From Harmonia axyridis (Eukaryota; Arthropoda; Insecta; Coleoptera; Coccinellidae): 64,000 nucleotides of DNA. The DNA lies in NCBI RefSeq assembly GCF_914767665.1, contig NC_059504.1:15750501-15814500 (forward strand). The letters run 5' to 3'. The stretch's first letter is position 1; each line of letters starts with the position of its first letter. A program made the position numbers and the translations under genes. Below the pieces are notes generated by a model, which saw only the letters and a program-made list of their open reading frames with translations, made no database searches and was not told the DNA's origin. This document shows, in pieces, positions 62,297 through 64,000 of the stretch.

Positions 62297-62566
62297 CCAA
62301 TAACTGGGAATATTCCTGCTGTTCCAATAACTGAGAATATTCCTGCTGTTCCAATAACTGAGAATATTCCTGCTGTTCCAATATCTGAGAATATTCCTGC
62401 TGTTCCAACAACTGAAAATATTCCCGCTGTTCCAATAACTGAGAATATTCCTGCTGTTCCAATATCTGAGAATATTCCTGCTGTTCCAATATCTGAGAAT
62501 ATTCTTGCTGTTCCAACAACTGAAAATATTCCTGCTGTTCCAATAACTGAGAATATTCCTGCAACT
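62297..62566. repeat. 27-bp minisatellite, ten units
   Basis: Ten head-to-tail 27-bp units of the form ccaataactgagaatattcc plus tgctgtt, with few changes. Because 27 is a multiple of three and the unit has no stop in several frames, ORFs of over 110 codons appear on both strands (ENIPAVPIT on plus, QLLEQQEYS on minus). This argues against reading them as a protein. Units 4-6 and 8-10 share the same series of variants, so a block of four units was duplicated. Confidence 0.85.
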
Positions 62567-64000
62567 ATAGATATTTCGGTGCAGTTACAAATTTTCACTT
62601 GTTAGTTTCAGTTTTCCCTTGAATTGCCACTGAAAGATTTATTTGAGGTCATAACATTTCCATGATTTTTACGGTCTCCAGTTATAAAACATTCAACATT
62701 GAACGAAATCGTATAATGAATTCCGTTATTGCCTAATTATCCGAATAAAATTTCAAATCCACTCTTCGAATGAAAGACTCACAATTTATGAATATAAATA
62801 AATAAAAGAACATTGCTTATTTACTATATGAATGAACAGGAAACCGCTCACATACCCCACATATCATCACAATTATTTCACTAATACGAAAATAATTCAC
62901 GTGATATAAATAATCCTGTTTGAATACAACTAAAACTGCCACTGCACCTGTGTATCGAAATGAGGTCGTCATAACCCAACGATTCCCGCTGCTTTTACAA
63001 ATTTTTCCCAGATCGGAATTCCTGAAAAAAAAAACGCATGTAATTTTCCAGCATCTGAAGCGTTTCCTCCACTTATAACATAAATTAATGCAGGCCGTTC
63101 AATATCGGAAGATAGTCGATAATTGCCATCGAAAGAAGTAGTCATTAATATTGCAATTTACGTTCTTGTATCGGCCGATTCCTTTCAGTGATTTAGTGAT
63201 ATATCTCTATAGTTAGGCCATTAAAACATATTATTATTAACACTCAATCAAAGTAATTGCTTCCTGGGAGATGGAGCTTGAAAAGTGACTGGTGTACGAA
63301 GCAAGAGTGGTTATTGCTTCTCTGCCTTCCACATACACGATTAAGTTGATCAACTTGTTGGTTTTTGGTCGAGGAGCTCTAAACTTTTATCTACAAATAT
63401 AAATTACTTAAATGAATGTTCCTTCAGAAGAATTATAGTGAAAATTAGATTTTATGCAAGAAAGAATATTCGCTGTTGCGATTGCATGTTCAAGACTCAG
63501 AAGAATCTATTTTACTAACTCAATAAAGAATAAGCACCTTCATTTTTACGGCCAAAATGTTAGGAGCTTGTTTACAATTAAAAGGAAGAGAGGAAACTGA
63601 CAAATATGGTACATTAATAATCTTTATCAAGAAGGAAAATGTGGGATACAGACCTACAAAATCTAAAATTAGCACGAGATAAGAAGTCAATTCAATAAAG
63701 CCCCATACGAAGAATTTTTGAAGTTGAAGTTGGTTTATAAATCGGACTTGGAGGAGCTTGTAAATCTGATTAGTTGATCAAAATGTCTACAGACGATATC
63801 GATAACATATTTTGGAGAAGATATTCTGCAGTTGTACCTAATAGTGACGTTAACCCTGTCACATTTAAAAAATATTCAACCTTGCGTCCTTCTCATTTTA
63901 CACAAAGGATATTCATTTTATCCTACTGAAAGGATAAATATCTGATGAAATTGCTGGATACCTCAATCTCAAAAATTCTATCTTGTACTCTGGCCATTGT
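62567..64000. other. intron 3 stretch to the window end, no exon seen
   Basis: AT-rich. I looked for the next T-box exon (expected to encode the ILNSMHKYQPR-like strand) and did not find it. Confidence 0.4.

Noticed and set aside
62237..62605. Repeat protein with ENIPAVPIT units
   Set aside because: Long ORFs exist on both strands because the 27-bp unit lacks stops; no flanking protein-like sequence.
61308..64000. Next T-box exon within the window
   Set aside because: No sequence encoding the following conserved T-box strand was found in any frame.
1..64000. tRNA or rRNA genes and CRISPR arrays
   Set aside because: No tRNA-like B box in a cloverleaf context and no rRNA wording was noticed by eye; the repeated arrays are transposon or minisatellite type, and the DNA is animal nuclear DNA.

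Overview
This window is a piece of an insect nuclear genome. The evidence is AT-rich sequence with long introns, spliced coding exons, very many short DNA-transposon copies, non-LTR retrotransposon scraps, mariner and hAT relics, and short TTAGG-like motifs. The order is not resolved; a beetle would fit but nothing here proves it.

Two host genes are visible. Bases 1-135 are the last coding stretch of an unrecognised plus-strand gene, followed by a likely 3' UTR with AATAAA at 396-401. From about 6710 to beyond the right edge runs a plus-strand T-box gene of the Tbx20 class (midline/H15 in flies). It has an initiator-plus-DPE type promoter, exon 1 (6841-6988, with the motif FSIAAIM), exon 2 (9147-9489, acidic linker and T-box start), and exon 3 (61034-61307, T-box middle). 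All splice sites and phases agree, giving 255 codons. The rest of the T-box and the C-terminus lie right of the window. Intron 2 is 51,544 bp and makes up most of the window.

I find no convincing second host gene in that intron. It is filled by repeats. (a) A MITE family of about 580 bp with ends like CAGAGTAATAAACATAGATA occurs at 11.3, 27.0, 39.9, 41.5, 46.3 and 54.4 kb. (b) A family with a terminal hairpin and a conserved short ORF starting MS(D/E)EIDLT occurs at 13.3, 33.7, 35.5 and 49.1 kb. (c) A hAT family with many CAAGTCAAG repeats and a transposase C-terminal remnant occurs at 18-19.4, 38.6, 43.8 and 59.4 kb. (d) There is a second, DUF4371-like hAT relic (28.5-30.0 kb), a PIF/Harbinger-like element (24.8-25.7 kb), a mariner pseudogene lacking all three catalytic aspartates (57.0-57.9 kb), other Tc1/mariner-superfamily transposase scraps, and LINE scraps. 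Upstream of the T-box gene a hAT-type MITE with a clean 8-bp target duplication sits inside an older repeat.

Between the repeats are GC-richer blocks without repeat signatures (for example at 19.4, 21.5, 26.2, 34.9, 36.2, 38.2, 39.4, 41.0 and 58.4 kb). These are the best candidates for cis-regulatory DNA of the T-box gene, but that is inference. Tandem repeats lie just after exon 2 (about 9.6-10.0 kb) and 1 kb after exon 3 (27-bp units, 62.3-62.57 kb).
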